A stretch of DNA of 64,000 nt from Gymnopus androsaceus JB14 (Eukaryota > Basidiomycota > Agaricomycetes > Agaricales > Omphalotaceae). The notes under the pieces are model-generated. The model was given only the letters and a program-made list of their open reading frames with translations. It made no database searches and was not told the origin of the DNA. Position numbers and translations under genes: made by a program. This document shows positions 22,952 through 35,628 of the stretch, piece after piece (the stretch's first letter is position 1; each line of letters begins with the position of its first letter). The DNA lies in NCBI GenBank assembly GCA_009733575.1, contig ML769389.1, forward strand, positions 372,001 to 436,000, read 5' to 3'.

Positions 22952-24585
22952 ATGTCGGGGCTTTCTCCAGCAGAGCAGGCCCAGATCAATATTTTACTGG
23001 GGGGAGTGGTGCGTCTTGTTGAAGTGGATCTAAATTAAAGATACTAATGTTATTCAACAGATTGTCAGCAACTGCCTTTCGGTTCGTAGAAGTCTCTAAT
23101 CCCATAGCATGAATTGGGCTCAAATACTGTTATTACAGTACCTAACGATGGGTATCGTACTATCTGCCGGTAACTGCTTGAACGTACTGATTCTCGTATT
23201 TGCGGTACTCACGCAAAGCCTTTCACCAGCATGGATATATTTTTCAAAGTTCCCCTATGATACATGGTGGTTCAAGGCCCTAGTTATTCTGTGTGTCAGC
23301 ATGTGCATTGCTGACACCATTGGAACTGGTCGGCGTCGCCTTGTACTCATCTGAGTTCAAGCCTACTGATTTTTTTTCGCAGGTATCTGGACTTATGACT
23401 GGGGTGTCGCAAATTACGGGAGTAAGTCTCGAGAACCATTCTATTGGTAACTTACTTACCACACTTTTCAGATCCCGCCGTAATGGCGCTCATGCCTTGG
23501 GTGCTTCCCGCCGAAGTTATCCTCATGTGAGATAGCGGCTGCCACACACTACTAACCAATGATTAATTAACTGATTAGCACTTGCAGGGGATCATGTGGT
23601 CTCACCGTGCAGCTTTTTTATGCATGGCGCGTTTGGATGATGTCTGTAAGAAAGAATTGGATATTGCCGGTAGATGATAGGATGCCTCTCCATATTAGGC
23701 TGGTGTACGGACTCTAGCCTCTCTTCATCAAGCAAATACTTAATTGAATCTTTCAGGTACCCTTTGTTGGATGGCACACATCTGCAGCAACACACAAGTT
23801 CATGTCCGATTCAAATGCGCTTGCTCTGTAAGTGTAAAACTTACATTGACTTATATACTAGCTTAACTGCTAATTGATCTCCAGACCTGCGCTATACATA
23901 TGGTTGGGGGGCTCCCGTGTAATTTTTTCTCTATTAGAAACCGACAAGATCCAGGCTAAATGTTTAGCAGAGGCGCCGATGTCTTGATCACGAGCTCGAT
24001 GATTTACTACCTTGACCTCCGTTTCCGAATCAAGCGACACAAAACGCAACAAAACCAAGCAAATTACCATGCTCCACGGTATTCAGTCTTGAATCCCCCT
24101 CGGGCGTCTCTGTTAATTTCTTTTTTCATCAGACGTTTCCGTCGACTCATCGTCCGGACGGTGGAATGCAACTTCCTGTCCCTTTTCGTTCAAGCGGTTG
24201 GTGTTGGTCTGTTCAATTGTAGTAACGTCGGATTATATTGTATGTCCATTCCATCTGCAAGTTGAATACTATTTAACCTCATCTTGCCTTGCTAGTCGTG
24301 ACAAACATGACACTCGCCAAAGTTTATACATTCTCTCTACTAGTTTCTTGTATTCCTCATTCTCATTCAACACGATTATCCTCTTACTGAATACCTACTC
24401 CTACAGTGAACATTCGTCATTCAAAAAATGACCATGGGACCAGCGAAGGAGGGTTTTCCTCGTCCACAGGAAGAGGAGGCGAGTCAACTGCTCTCAGCGA
24501 TCTCCATGGCACCGTTGCATTTCCCAGCACCCAGATCACAGCTGACACCCAGTCAGTCCACATACTGATCCCACTGGGCCTCTGA
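22952..24585 (+). CDS. DUF6534-type multi-pass membrane protein
   Basis: Agaricomycete-specific membrane protein family of unknown function with about seven helices. Start at 22952 (MSGLSPAEQ). Exons inferred: 22952-23008, 23061-23081, 23139-23169, 23230-23328, 23383-23421, 23472-23526, 23588 onward, then several more to the TGA at 24583-24585. Family landmarks: AWIYFSKFPYDTWWFKALV, WTYDWGVANYG, VQLFYAWRVWMMS, then GADVLITSSMIYYLDLRF, which begins the DUF6534 domain proper, and LIVRTVECNFLSLFVQ, NVGLY and AKVYTFSLL. The tail after the last helix is polar and serine/threonine-rich, as in relatives. One extra base near 23670, between NWILPV and the next helix, breaks the frame; other apparent breaks disappear when short introns are placed. 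Function unknown. Confidence 0.78.
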
Positions 24586-25596
24586 GTCCCACTGAATACG
24601 CTTGTTTAGACCAGAAGCAACTGCCAATTGGCAGGTGCAGACGAAGAGACTGGCGTTCAATGCCGATGAACTCTGTGAATTTGATGCAAATATTGTGTTG
24701 TTGCCAGTGTGACGAGGCAATATTGGGTGCAGCCTGAGGTGAGTGTGGCTTGTCGGAGTTATACTAGTTAAAACTTTGCACCGAAGAATGAGTCTGACCT
24801 GTTTGCCCGACATTCTCATGCGTTCTATTCCACTTGATTAATCCTTTTTGCGGTCAGATTGATATGCTCATTTGAGGAGAAGACTGTGTCGGTGTAGTGT
24901 CACTTTAGGTGCACCGTTTTCTTGTTGATGGAAGCGTAATATGGTCTCCGATCTGGTGTTTCGTTCTTGACATCCGTTATCCGACAATGATACTTACCAC
25001 GCTTTGGCTTGCTGTACTTGTCACCTTTATTTTTGTCTTGAGTATATATGCGTTCTTTGACAAGCATCAGTTTCCTTAAGTATAAGCTGATATATGTATT
25101 TAAGAGCTATAGCTACACTCTGTCTCCAAAACTTTGAGAAAATACAAATATTTACCCAAGATAATGCCTTACTTGCTGAACTTTATGTGTGTATCTTAAG
25201 AGAAAATAAAGTTAAATCTGGAGTTTTTTTGGGGGAAAAACATTGCTATAAGTCTCAAATAAGTATCCCTATATTTTATTCAAATTTTATTTGAGGGGAG
25301 TTGATTGTGTGGTGATGCATTCGGCTTGCAGTTGTAAATTATATTCTCACGGCTCAAGCTTTACTTTAGCTTCCCTCTATGGCCTTCTAAGAGATACTTA
25401 GTTGGAAATGAGAAATAACGAGGTTCCTTACTTCCGTCGTCACTAACTGCTTTAGGCCTAGCTTTATTTCTACATACAATCTTCTGTAGTGTACCAACAT
25501 AAGTGCTATCCCAAGAGCCATCGCTAGATGTAGTTTATTAGGCAGACATTTCTCTTGCAATTCTGAATACAATAAGCATCTCTAAAGTTACAATGA
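24586..25596. other. Convergent 1-kb intergenic region
   Basis: Between the 3' ends of the DUF6534 gene (plus) and GWT1 (minus). It becomes AT-rich after 25000. No motif-bearing frame, tandem repeat or TIR pair was seen. Confidence 0.6.
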
Positions 25597-27502
25597 CTAC
25601 AGCCGAAGCCTAATACCCTTCAAGAACCACGCCGCTACACATATTGCAAAGCTGTACCCACACAGAATAACCATTGCCCAAAAGTCAGACGTATACATTG
25701 TCGGTATCGTCAGGTTTATTAAACCTGTGGCGACATTGGCCTAAATCGACAATAATTAGCAACCTTTTACTACATCAAGGGTATGGAGGCATACCGAAAA
25801 GAAACACAACCAAGCCATTCTTGTTGATAGCGGCAAGAAGTGGAGGCGGTATTGCGGTTGGAGCTTGGGGCAGTGAAGATACCGGGCGTTGTTCAGTTTT
25901 TCTCCGACTTGAGGAAGATGGCGGAGAGAAGAATATCATATCCAAAGCCAAGTAGCCAAGGATGAAGCTGACGTTGTAGGCGCATATCCAGAAAACGTAG
26001 GAGATGTTGAACCTATGGGACTTTTTGAATTTGACAGAGAAAAGAGTGGAATAAGAAGAAAGTAGTGACCATTCTTCTAGAAACGCCATGTCCGCCATCC
26101 AGTTTGAAAAGACTGCAAATTCCCATCAGGGCCCACCATAAGATGGAGTATCCAGAAAGCTCTGATGCGGTCTTGTCGTTCTTTCGAACGGCGTAACGTT
26201 CCGACAACTCTCTTTCGTTTAGCGTATGCGTGCGCAACGACCGTTGAATACGGCGAAAGTACGAGGGTGAAGGAGGTAAGAGAAGTAAGCCAGTTGTAAG
26301 CCCGAGTAGGTGGATGGCGAAGTAGCCTTCAAATAATCTTCAACACACGATAGGGACAGTACTTCGGGGAGAGAATGCCAACCTAGTAGTGAGACGATTC
26401 CTTCCTTGTTGGCACTGATGAGATTCACTCGAGGAGCATCAAGGACATACTCGGATAGACCGAACTTGGAGAGAAGTAGTTGTTGAACTGGAAACGACTC
26501 AGGCCAATAGCAATGGGAAGGAGGGAGGACTTACCGATTGCAACCACGATACCTACAGCAGTTACAGACACGTAAATCATTACTGGATGCAGTAAGACTT
26601 CCATGATTGGGACGAGAGCGAGAGTAATGAAAAAGTTCCAGTGAACACCATATTCTGATACATGCTCCTGGAGGATTTAGTCAGCAAAAAGCCCAAATGG
26701 TCGCACTAGACACGCACAGGATACTCGGTTCCTTTGACCAAAAGGACGCGCACTGCGCCTAATAGAATGATGGGTAATGACTTGCGTATGGCTCGTAAGA
26801 CTTTCGGGAGCAATGGCGCAGCCAGATGAGAGGGAGTTTTGATTAGGGGGATCGCAGACGCGATTCCTCCAGAGAAAACAAAGGATCCGACACCAATATC
26901 CATCTTCATACCATCAGTATCTAGCAACAGAAGATTATATCTGACTCACTAAAGAGACGCCATAAGTCTCACATTTGACCAGGGAGCGCGGAAAAATGGG
27001 AAAGTCGACGGCAAGAATAGCAAGGCAAGTCATGATGAGCATATGTGCTCTATACGTCGTGAACGATGGCAACGGTTCCATTCTGGGAGCCTGAGGAGGG
27101 AAGCTTTGTATGGATGGATTGGGAGTCGTTGGACTTTTAAGGTTGGAAGGTAGAGGTGTACCAGACTCCTTCCTTTGGATGAGCAGTAAAAGGCCTCCGG
27201 GGACAGATATCAAGAGCGAAAGGGTGGCGGGCCAATTGGCAAAAAGGGTCATTGAAAGCAGTAGAGGAAGCACCAAGAGAAACCATGCAATTATAAGGGA
27301 ATTTGACGAGAAAGAGTTCAATCTAGTTTGAGCACAGTATAGCAAGAATATAGATGCCTATAAAGGTCAGCTTTACGCGCGAATTCGAATACCATCCACC
27401 AACCAAAGCGACTGAGGAGATTAGATTGATATGAGTGACCGAAGAACCAGTCATTCCAGAGACAAATGCCTCTTTTTCCGACTTGTAATTATTTTCTGGC
27501 AT
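25597..27502 (-). CDS. GWT1: GPI-anchored wall transfer protein 1 (inositol acyltransferase)
   Basis: ER multi-pass enzyme that acylates the inositol of GlcN-PI early in GPI-anchor synthesis (PIG-W in animals). Eight exons: 27502-27404, 27357-26950, 26903-26718, 26667-26535, 26487-26383, 26326-26070, 26020-25795 and 25724-25597, all in frame, 513 residues. Signatures: SGMTGSSVTHIN at the N-terminus, RAHMLIMTCLAILAVDFPIFPRS and KCETYGVSL, MDIGVGSFVFSGG, LLGAVRVLLVKGTEYPEHV, SEYGVHWNFF, ISANKEGIVSLLG, and a last hydrophobic pair containing NLTIPTMYT. Introns are 46-70 nt. The length matches fungal GWT1. It is divergent from bL28m with only 83 bp between start codons. Confidence 0.95.
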
Positions 27503-27585
27503 TTGGGAATGAACGCGTCGAGAGAGAGGAGCGTGGCGGGCGTCAAAATCACATTGCCGGTTGTTCCGCTACTCCCATATTCTCG
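27503..27585. promoter_or_regulatory. Compact shared promoter between GWT1 and bL28m
   Basis: Only 83 bp separate the ATG of GWT1 (minus, 27502) and the chosen ATG of the mitochondrial ribosomal protein (plus, 27586). Both promoters and 5' UTRs must overlap each other or the opposite gene. The bL28m frame stays open upstream to 27466, inside GWT1 exon 1, so a longer leader or start is possible. Confidence 0.55.
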
Positions 27586-28297
27586 ATGCCGCCTCAGATT
27601 TCGACTGCTGCAGTTGTCTCCCAGCCATTCAAAAGAGCACAGTTCGGTCTCTTCCAGGGAAAGACCAAGCAATACGGAAACAACGTACCGCACTCGAAGC
27701 ATAAAACGCGCCGAACATGGCTTCCTAATGTTCAGCGAAAGCGTCTTCATTCTGAAGCTCTCAATGAAAAAGTCCGCGTAAAGGTCACGACGCGAGCACT
27801 GAAAACAATTAAAAAGGTGCGCTTCTTTCACGCTTCAATAAATAACCACTGAAATTATTCGTAGCATAATGGTATAGATAATTATGTGCTCAATACGCCA
27901 AGTAAAATGCTTGGATGGGAAGGAATGCGTTTACGTCTCATGGTGAGAGATGGCCTGAAGAACTCCCGTGTCGCGGATAAATCATCGGAGGACGGGACTT
28001 CACGCATAACCAAGGCTCTAGAAGATCTAAAGATTAAGGAGGCAGTTCAGGCTAGACGAGCAGAGATAGCACGTATAGTTCGTAATGATCTGCCCAACCT
28101 CACAACTGCTCGAGAGGCTACCGAGCAAGCTCTTGACGTACTGGGCTCCTCTGCGAGGTAAGTACATTCACAATCTGAGCCTTTTACTCTCTAATGCGTC
28201 GGATGTTAGTCCCGGACGCGTGCTACGCTACCTCAGTCGACAGAAAAAGGAACACGAGAAGCTGCTTGGCTCCCAGCGTTATTCCGAATTTGTATAA
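27586..28297 (+). CDS. MRPL24: Mitochondrial large-subunit ribosomal protein bL28m
   Basis: Component of the mitochondrial 54S subunit, homologue of bacterial L28 and yeast Mrpl24. Exons 27586-27816, 27865-28157 and 28210-28297; 203 residues. The L28 core is at residues 16-85: FKRAQFGLFQGKTKQYGNNV, SKHKTRRTWLPNVQ, KRLHSEAL, VKVTTRALKTIKK, then DNYVLNTPSKMLGWEGMRLR, which matches the mitochondrial extension. The C-terminal part is a charged helix-rich tail. The symbol follows yeast naming. No oddities. Confidence 0.93.
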
Positions 28298-28767
28298 CCA
28301 CCGTGTCCAATACATCCTCTACGCTGCCTTGTATGACTGTCGCTTCGATTATTTTTGAGCAACCTCTACTGCTTTTCGTGTTTCATATAACTGAGAGGAT
28401 TTTCCGATCCATCCATAACTATGCTGCATTGGTTTGTGGTAAGCTAAAAATTCTTCTCATACATGTGCTTCGTCGCTGATTTTTGACTTCTAGTTTAGGT
28501 TCTTTACAATTACATCATAGCATACAATGGACGCGCGCTACATAGACACGAGCGCCTGAAAGCATCATTCCGAACGTCTGGACCGACAAGGTCCGACATG
28601 CTTTGGCCTCATGTTTTTTTGATCTCTCTTTCCACGACTGGTCCACGAGGCACTCATCATCGCTAGCCATTCTAATGCGCACAATCTTTGCAGCTCCACT
28701 AGAACTTCTCCATTAGCCCCCAGATTTGAGACTCGAAGACGTAGCTGAAATCATTACTTAGTTCGGA
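28298..28767. other. Intergenic promoter region
   Basis: 470 bp between bL28m and the DUF6699 gene, both on the plus strand. Nothing beyond a presumed 3' UTR and promoter is visible. Confidence 0.6.
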
Positions 28768-30257
28768 ATGGCTTCTTGGTACTCCCCTTCTTATGGTGCG
28801 TGATCTTCATTGATCTCTCCATGCTGTTTTTAACTTTTAATCGTTATCCGCATTCCCTTATTCAGCTTCGCAAAATAGCCGAACGGGACCTCTGATTTTC
28901 GAGCCGCCGGTTCTCCCGCCCAACGATGGTAAGTAGAGGAAAAGGCACCATCGGGATCTTCGCTGATCGTTTTATAGATTTACGAAGCATCAGCCGTGCA
29001 TCTTCTCGTTCAAGGTCTCGCTCCCCAGCCTCTTCTCCACATTCTGCACCCGTCATACCAAACCCGGCGCTCAATTCTCCTCGGCTTTCCGTTGATTATG
29101 GTAAAGGCTGCCCATTATTCTTTATACTCGCAACTTTCTGACGAACTTTTCTTCTAGCGCGGAGTTTAAGTAGGAGCGCTTCCCCCCGTGCACCGTCACC
29201 GTTATCATCACCCGTAACGCCGGGGTCCCTCTCTCCCTCTGGATATCAACCTGCGTTTATGCACCCTCGATCGCGATCCGTCACTCCAGAGATATTCATA
29301 CCACCTATAGAAACAGAATCTGGCCCGCAAGCTACTGATCCAATACCGATACAAGAGCCACAGACTATGTCGAATGCTACTCCTTGGGCACGTCCTTATA
29401 ACCATTCGTCCTATCCACAATTCAGCTACTACCCTCCCCAACCCTACCTTCAAAGTACTGCCTACTACAATGGTGCTGATATGTGGCCTCCACCTCTTCT
29501 CAGCACGCCGTATTACACACCCCAAGTCCAGATGCCCGCCGCTTATGGGTTTTCGACACCGTTCAATGTATCCACGATGCATAACACCCCATTCCCGAGT
29601 ACGCCGATGGTAATGGGTCCTCCTACGCCGTGGGTTCCTGCGATGACGCCTTGGGTGGCTGGAACCCCTGCTATTCGCGTGAACCCTCGGCTTGCACCTG
29701 GAGCACTTAAATGGGATCTTCTTCACCACCCAGACCAAGCACGATACGTCAACGATTTCGGTGCTTTGAAAGCACCCAAATTCTCCGACGAAGCTTTAAC
29801 CATGGTCAGTGATGCTGGGATAAAAGTCACCAAAGTTGATATAATATCTTCTTCACATCCCGTTCTCAACTATTGGATGTCTATTTGGGGTCCCATACCG
29901 CTACCAAAACATAAAATGTTCGATGTTTTGTTGGCGATTTACAACTACCTTTCGTATCCACTTAGTGCGGAGGAGACCAAGCTGCTGCTTGATACGCCGC
30001 AGAATGTTGCTAATGCTCGAAGAGCCAAGGAAGCTCGTGCGAGGGATAGTTGGGCGCTGGAATGTGTGGTTCTGAGGGAGGATGGGTACAAGAGGATCGA
30101 CGTCATCGGAACTCATAGAGGGTTCGGGGGAATCTTGGTGGATAAACTTGTACCGGCGGAGGCTATGGGAGAAAATAATGGAGAGCAGGAGTCGAAGGTG
30201 GAGGTGCAACTTACGATGGAGCTTTCTCCGCTTGGGCCAGATGAGAATAGGTTTTAG
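28768..30257 (+). CDS. DUF6699 domain protein
   Basis: Exons 28768-28795, 28866-28928, 28978-29100 and 29158-30257 give 437 residues. The N-terminal half is low complexity, first Ser/Arg/Pro rich (residues 30-110) and then Pro/Tyr rich (about 130-225, YYPPQPY-like). The C-terminal 180 residues match DUF6699 as found in basidiomycetes: LKWDLLHHP, ISSSHPVLNYWMSIWGPI, VLLAIYNYLSYPLSAEE and DGYKRIDVIGTHRGFGG. Function unknown; the layout suggests a disordered arm plus one folded domain. The next gene starts 320 bp downstream on the same strand. No break. Confidence 0.85.
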
Positions 30258-30577
30258 GGGTTTTAGGTATAGACTTATAGTATTGTACTCTAGGGATTCA
30301 GGTAATCATCGTTTTAATAGTAAAGAGTCGTCGCTCCATTTCTTAGCTCTATTTTTGCAGAACCTGAGCGAAACCTCGGCTTCTCATCGGCGCTTCTTTC
30401 GGCGCCACGCCCACGTTTCATGATAGCGGCCCGTTGCTTTCTAAATTTGTCACACTAAACTTATTTATTGCGACCATTTCTTGTTTCTGTTTCTGTTCAG
30501 TTACTACTACACTCTACCTAGGCCTCTCGTACAGGAACTGACCAATATCTAGAGAAATCGTCACCTTATGTTCAGGT
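30258..30577. other. Intergenic
   Basis: 320 bp between two plus-strand genes; no extra feature seen. A second ATG at 30568 is out of frame with the chosen start at 30578. Confidence 0.55.
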
Positions 30578-32465
30578 ATGCATACCCCAACAACTCAGGC
30601 AAACTGGAATGGTCCCGGAAATCGCCAACGCTCACCTACACGGCCAGATAACAAGCATGCCAACAGTGATTCTTCAGCGCACGGGCTGCGGGCTCAGCTC
30701 CAGAATCTCCTGCCACGCCATGCTCTGTTCCATGCCCACGTACAGATTCACCAAATATCTAGCGTTCCACTAGTCCACGGAGAGTTTGCTGCTCGCTGGA
30801 AATTCAAAAATGTCCAATCTCAAACAGGCTTGTTCAAGCGCGTCAGAGGAAGGCGTCGAGGCGGCCAGAGAGACGACAAGCGTAAAGGCAAGGAAGTCGA
30901 CGAGGCTGATAGTTTTGGTAGCGCAGATGTACCGATGGATCAGTCATCATCTTCAAATTCTATCTCTGAGGACCAGAACCCTAATATTCCATCTGTGGTT
31001 GTCTCGGGGTATATATCACCCATACATTCCCAACCCAATTCATCATACCCGAATTCATTACACCCTGATTACTCTCGGACCAACTCTATCGCACCTTCCT
31101 CTTCCTCCCATTCCAGCTCTTCCGCCCACCCAGGCGCCTAGCCTAAACTTCACGTCCATCACGGATAATAGTTCCTCTCCGCCTGGAACACCTGGCACCG
31201 CTGTAGAGAATTACTCTCCTGCTCGCGGCATGACTCCTTTCTATAAACTGAAGGACCATGCGGTTGTGTGGGAGCACAATCTAGATGTCGTGGTCAAGAT
31301 GGACGTCGACCGCGAGACAACAGAACTTCTCCCGAACGAGTTGAAAATCATCATCATGCAACGCGTCATTGCTGGCGATCCCGATGCGCCTAAAAATCCA
31401 CGTCTTGGTGCGCTATCTGTGGATCTCAGCGAGTACGCTGGGGTGGGAAAAGAGGTGACCAGAAGCTATCTTCTTCGGGACACCAAGATGAACGCTACTT
31501 TAAAGGTATGAATCATTCCTGACGTTTTATTACATGGAACTGATTCCACAGTCTTCTAGCTTACCATCTACCTTGAAAATGTGGGCGGTGATACAAACTA
31601 CATTGCTCCTCCCCTTCCCAAAGGCGAAATTCTCAACGGTTTGATAGATCTCTTAGAAGATGATGTCTATCTAACTCGACCGCGCGCTCTCGACCTTTGG
31701 GGTCCATATCACAATCAGCAGGAGCTAGAAATGGATCTGTTAGGGGGCACCAGCATTCCCGAACTTCAAAGCGCTGCCGCCGGCAAGTCTAGGTCCAAAT
31801 CCCGGACCCGAGCTCGTTCAAAGTCGCGACCGCGTGCGCGACATGCCCGGATGCCTAGCAACGGCAAAAACTCGATGATCTCTGCTGAAGACAGCGATGC
31901 AGAGATGTTTGTTGACGCAGAGGATGATTCTGATACAGAGGAACCGAGATATGAAGTTCCTTTTGATGTTTCTCGGCTTCCGTTGGCTTATGGTCCCAAG
32001 ACCACTGAAATGCTTATCGAAGCGCTGTTCAATCCCGTTCGGGTAACTGATCACAATTTGAACAGCAATCCGTTCACGTATTATATGCCTCCCGAGGAAT
32101 TGAAGCAGGAGGAGGCCAGGAGGGAACGACAGAGGGATAAAGATAGAACCGTCCGCGCACGCAATTTCACTGGTCGCGGAACCCCTGCCGAGTCATTGTA
32201 TAGTACGGAAGATGCCGCCAGTAGTAGTGGCCACACTGGATCGCAGGAGCATGGCGATGTCAGAGGGCGAACTGGTGTTAAAGGTTGGTGGTCGAGGAAG
32301 AAGCTTGGTCCCGTCGCGACCTGGTACTCCTGTTGCCGTGCGGTAACAAAACACGCTGTTGCTTTGCTTTGCTCGTATAAGTATCTTTATAGGTTTTTTA
32401 TATCATCTCTTGCGTGCTGGAGTCATTCGTTTGTTGGATTCACTCATTTTTTTTGTATTTTATGA
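30578..32465 (+). CDS. NT-C2 (EEIG1/EHBP1-type) domain protein
   Basis: Contains the N-terminal C2 domain of EEIG1/EHBP1 proteins, a membrane- and trafficking-associated fold. Exons 30578-31008, 31142-31505 and 31560-32465; 566 residues. C2 strands: LPRHALFHAHVQIHQISSVP, GEFAARWKFKNV, then after a Ser-rich insert KLKDHAVVWEHNLDVVVKMD, LKIIIMQRVIAG, GALSVDLSEYAG and KMNATLKLTIYLENVGG. The C-terminal half has an Arg/Ser stretch (KSRSKSRTRARSKSR) and acidic patches. The 133-nt intron 31009-31141 is longer than its neighbours and was chosen because it joins the two halves of the domain in frame; a frameshift is the alternative. The last 45 residues are cysteine-rich and hydrophobic and look like read-through: a shifted frame gives a short RPGTPVAVR end. 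Confidence 0.8.
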
Positions 32466-33310
32466 TCATGTATACGACTGTTCATGCCTGCCTACCTACT
32501 ACCTACATATGTTCTTTTGTTTAGTATTTCGTTTCCTTGTACATATTCATTGCACTTTATCTGCTCTACACACACATCCACTACACGCTATTTTTACATC
32601 GTTACCTTTAAATTCCTCCATCCTTGCCTAGTCCGTTGGTTACCTTTGCTCCCTTTCGTTCCCCATCCCATCCCATAGATCGTCTGAATGACAAGCATAC
32701 TGTATTCTTCGCATTATCCTAATCCTATTTCTATAGAATTTTGTTAACTTTGCTGGAATACTAATGCTCAGGCCTAGGATAGGCTGCTTGTAAAGAAACC
32801 AGGCTTTGGAAGCGGCCGTGATGGATGATGTATCATTCATCCCGTTGAAGCGCCTCGAACTGTTAATACATGGGACTACGATACCTACCTCTTGTCCTGT
32901 ATCTGTCTCTGGACTATGACCTACCCAGATTATACTAGGTCTTTCTCATTATTGGCAATTTATTTCCTATCTATGGCGCACCGGCAGAGCCCACAGTTTG
33001 CTGCTACATATATATATATATTCGAAGCAGTATTGAAAGATGTCAAAGATAGTCCCCGAATTCTCAGAATTCTCTTCGCTCGCTTTACAGCTTTCATGAT
33101 CTCACGCGGACAAAGCGATCTTTCGCAGGCGCTAAAGCACCTTCCTTCCCTTCCATCAACTCCAAGCTTTACTTGTATTATCTTCGATTCATCCCTCGTC
33201 AACGCATTCAGCTGATAATTTTTCAACGAAAGCAGAAAGGCGGGCGTGTTAAAGCTTAAATATTGGATTTGGCATTTCCCGTTTCTGCAGCGTTCTCGCC
33301 TTTCGCAATC
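32466..33310. other. Intergenic, 845 bp
   Basis: 3' region of the NT-C2 gene and promoter of the next gene. A short TA run lies at 33009-33020. No coding motif in the open frames here. Confidence 0.6.
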
Positions 33311-35628
33311 ATGAACACAATCATTCCTATCGATATTTTGGTCGAAATCGCCTCTAATCTCAACCCTGGACCCGATGTTCTCAATTTATCTTTAACTGTA
33401 AGCCCAACCTCCTCTAACGTCGATGTAGATTTACTAACATAAACTCAGTCGAAACGGATCCACGACCACATCTATCCAATTCTCTTTCGCGATATCGAGC
33501 TTCGAGATAACCATGCGCGAAAAACCGTTCAGTACCTTCTCATCAGACCTAAAGTGGCTCATACCGTTCAATCGCTCGTCCTGCGACCCAGTTTCCTGCA
33601 GATGTGTTCCAAGAAACTTCTTGCGGGCGAACGAGACCCTGCTCGTGATGTAGAATCGCTGGCGCCAAATCTGCACAATTTGAGGAAGTTTGTGTGGGAC
33701 GGCATCGAGACTCCAGCGAGTAGTATGTGGGCTAGCTTGAAGCTTGGATGTCCTCATTTAAGGGAGATTGGGACAAACCTTGGAGATGAACCAGTGGATC
33801 CTGAGAGCGAGGTAAGCACTACGATATCATATCAACAATATCTCATTATATCGTACAGTTGTTTGCATTTTCCGATCTGACTGGCTTTTCACTCACCTCC
33901 GAACTTCACTACGACACGCTACCGAGTTTCGACCGTAAGCTTCTTGCTCTTCGCGCTCTTCTGATTGCCTAACATAATCTAATGTTAGCGATTATTTTCT
34001 GTCATGGAGAAGAACTCCCTCCGGCTCTCTGGACCATGCTCATTGAGCGTTCTCCTCGACTTCAAACCCTTGTTCTTGGTGACAGTGGTGCCACTATGCA
34101 CAATCAGCGCAGAATCAGCGTTCGTCCTCTTCTTCATGCACGTTGGCCTTACCTTCGCTCCCTTTCGATTACTCGCGCCTGCATCGACGACCTTCGCGAA
34201 CTCGTTGATTTTGACTCAACCAACAAAAGAAAATTCTCAGCCTTCATCGAGGCCCATCATAATTCTCTGCGGCACCTATCGTACTATGTATTCGGAGGCG
34301 AGATTCACGTGGATCATCGGGACCCGCCGTGGCTTGAGCACCAAAGGCGTGATTATCTCCCACATATGCGGGATGTGCGACTGCCTTTGCAAGAAATCTC
34401 CCTAACTGGAATAAAATTCTGTGGTGAACTGCTCCCGGAATTGAAGCAGCAGCTGAGCGGTCAGAGAGAGTTGAGGAAGCTGGAAATTTGGATGGATTTT
34501 TCGGAACATGTACAACAGCTTGATCTACAGGAGCAAGATTACGGTATACCCAAGAAACCAATGGCGTACGATCAAACCACGGAGTTGAGGGAGTTGTTTG
34601 AGAGTTGTCCTAGAGGTCTAGAGAGCCTGAAACTGATATTATCGACGAACGAGAAGGAAACTATCTATTGGGTTGGCTGCCTTTTTTTCCTCTGACTAAT
34701 ATCATTTCTCATACCTTTTCGATTATGTTAGCGTGATATCCCTCATATCCTCCCCCGCAACACCCAGAACCAGGATCGCAAATATCAGCTCAAGCATCTT
34801 GAGGTGTGGAAGGCTCCGAAGTCGAAAGAATATGGATTGAGAGACGCTGCAATTCAGATTGCTCTGGCTGAGACCTACTCGACCCCAGATTCTGACCCCA
34901 GTTCTTCACCGGTTATCCCACCGTCTATCGAATTCGCTGCTCCCGGTCTTGAAACTATCGTTCTCGTGGGCTGTCTCTGCACCGCCAAGGCCCGGCTCAG
35001 ATATGGACGGATGCATGTACTCTTTCATGGAAAGTACCGCGTTCATCGACAGACGGTTTCCGATGAAGAGGATTCGGATTGGCCTTTCGTGGACAATACA
35101 AGGGGCATTCTGCCTAGTCTCGCCGCATTCACTGGGAAAACCCAAGCTCCAACCCAAGTCAAGACCGTTCCACAAGCCTTTGTCACTCTCACGGCAAATG
35201 AACGAGGTGCCGAGTCGAAGCCAACCTGGGTTATACCTCATTACCGCATTCAACTGGGTGCTTCAATGGGTGTAAACAAGTTGATGATGAAAGGAAAGAA
35301 GATAGGGAAGAAGATTCTAGCTGCCAATAGTCCGAGTCAGAGGGAGTGGTATATGCTCAAGCCCAGTGATGAGCCTAATGTTATCCGACGAACTTGGAGA
35401 TCGATAACAGAGCGCAACGCCCTGGTCTGGGAACCAGATGATGGACTAGAGGTCAACCTTTGGCTAGCTTGGGACGTTATCATTGTGGTGTTGATAACCA
35501 CAGGTTTAATTCTTCAACACTTTTGCGACATCAAGGTATTGGGTAAGAATCTTGCCAGTACCGGTTCAATGGGTGCTGGAGTGCACCAAGGATGGCAACT
35601 ATGGAGGTATTATCAAAGATCACGGTAA
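33311..35628 (+). CDS. F-box-like protein, distinct from the LLQEY family
   Basis: Exons 33311-33397, 33449-33811, 33859-33934, 33989-34671 and 34732-35628; 701 residues with no break. The N-terminus is a short F-box-like helix set (IIPIDILVEIASNL, LNLSLTSKRIHDHIYPILF). The middle has leucine-rich repeat-like segments (LVLRPSFLQ, RSPRLQTLVLGDSG, LRSLSITRACIDDLRELVDF, LRHLSYYVF, PLQEISLTGIKFCGELLPELK). It is not related in sequence to the LLQEY F-box genes around it. The C-terminal end is uncertain: a 46-nt intron around 35490-35535 would replace the hydrophobic tail with a frame reading PVPVQWVLECTKDGNYGG. Likely an SCF adaptor, by domain only. Confidence 0.72.

Noticed and set aside
23293..23535. 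Frameshift in the DUF6534 gene at the GTG/GRRRL position
   Set aside because: A 54-nt GT-AG intron (23329-23382) with a good branch and pyrimidine tract keeps the frame, so no break is needed there.
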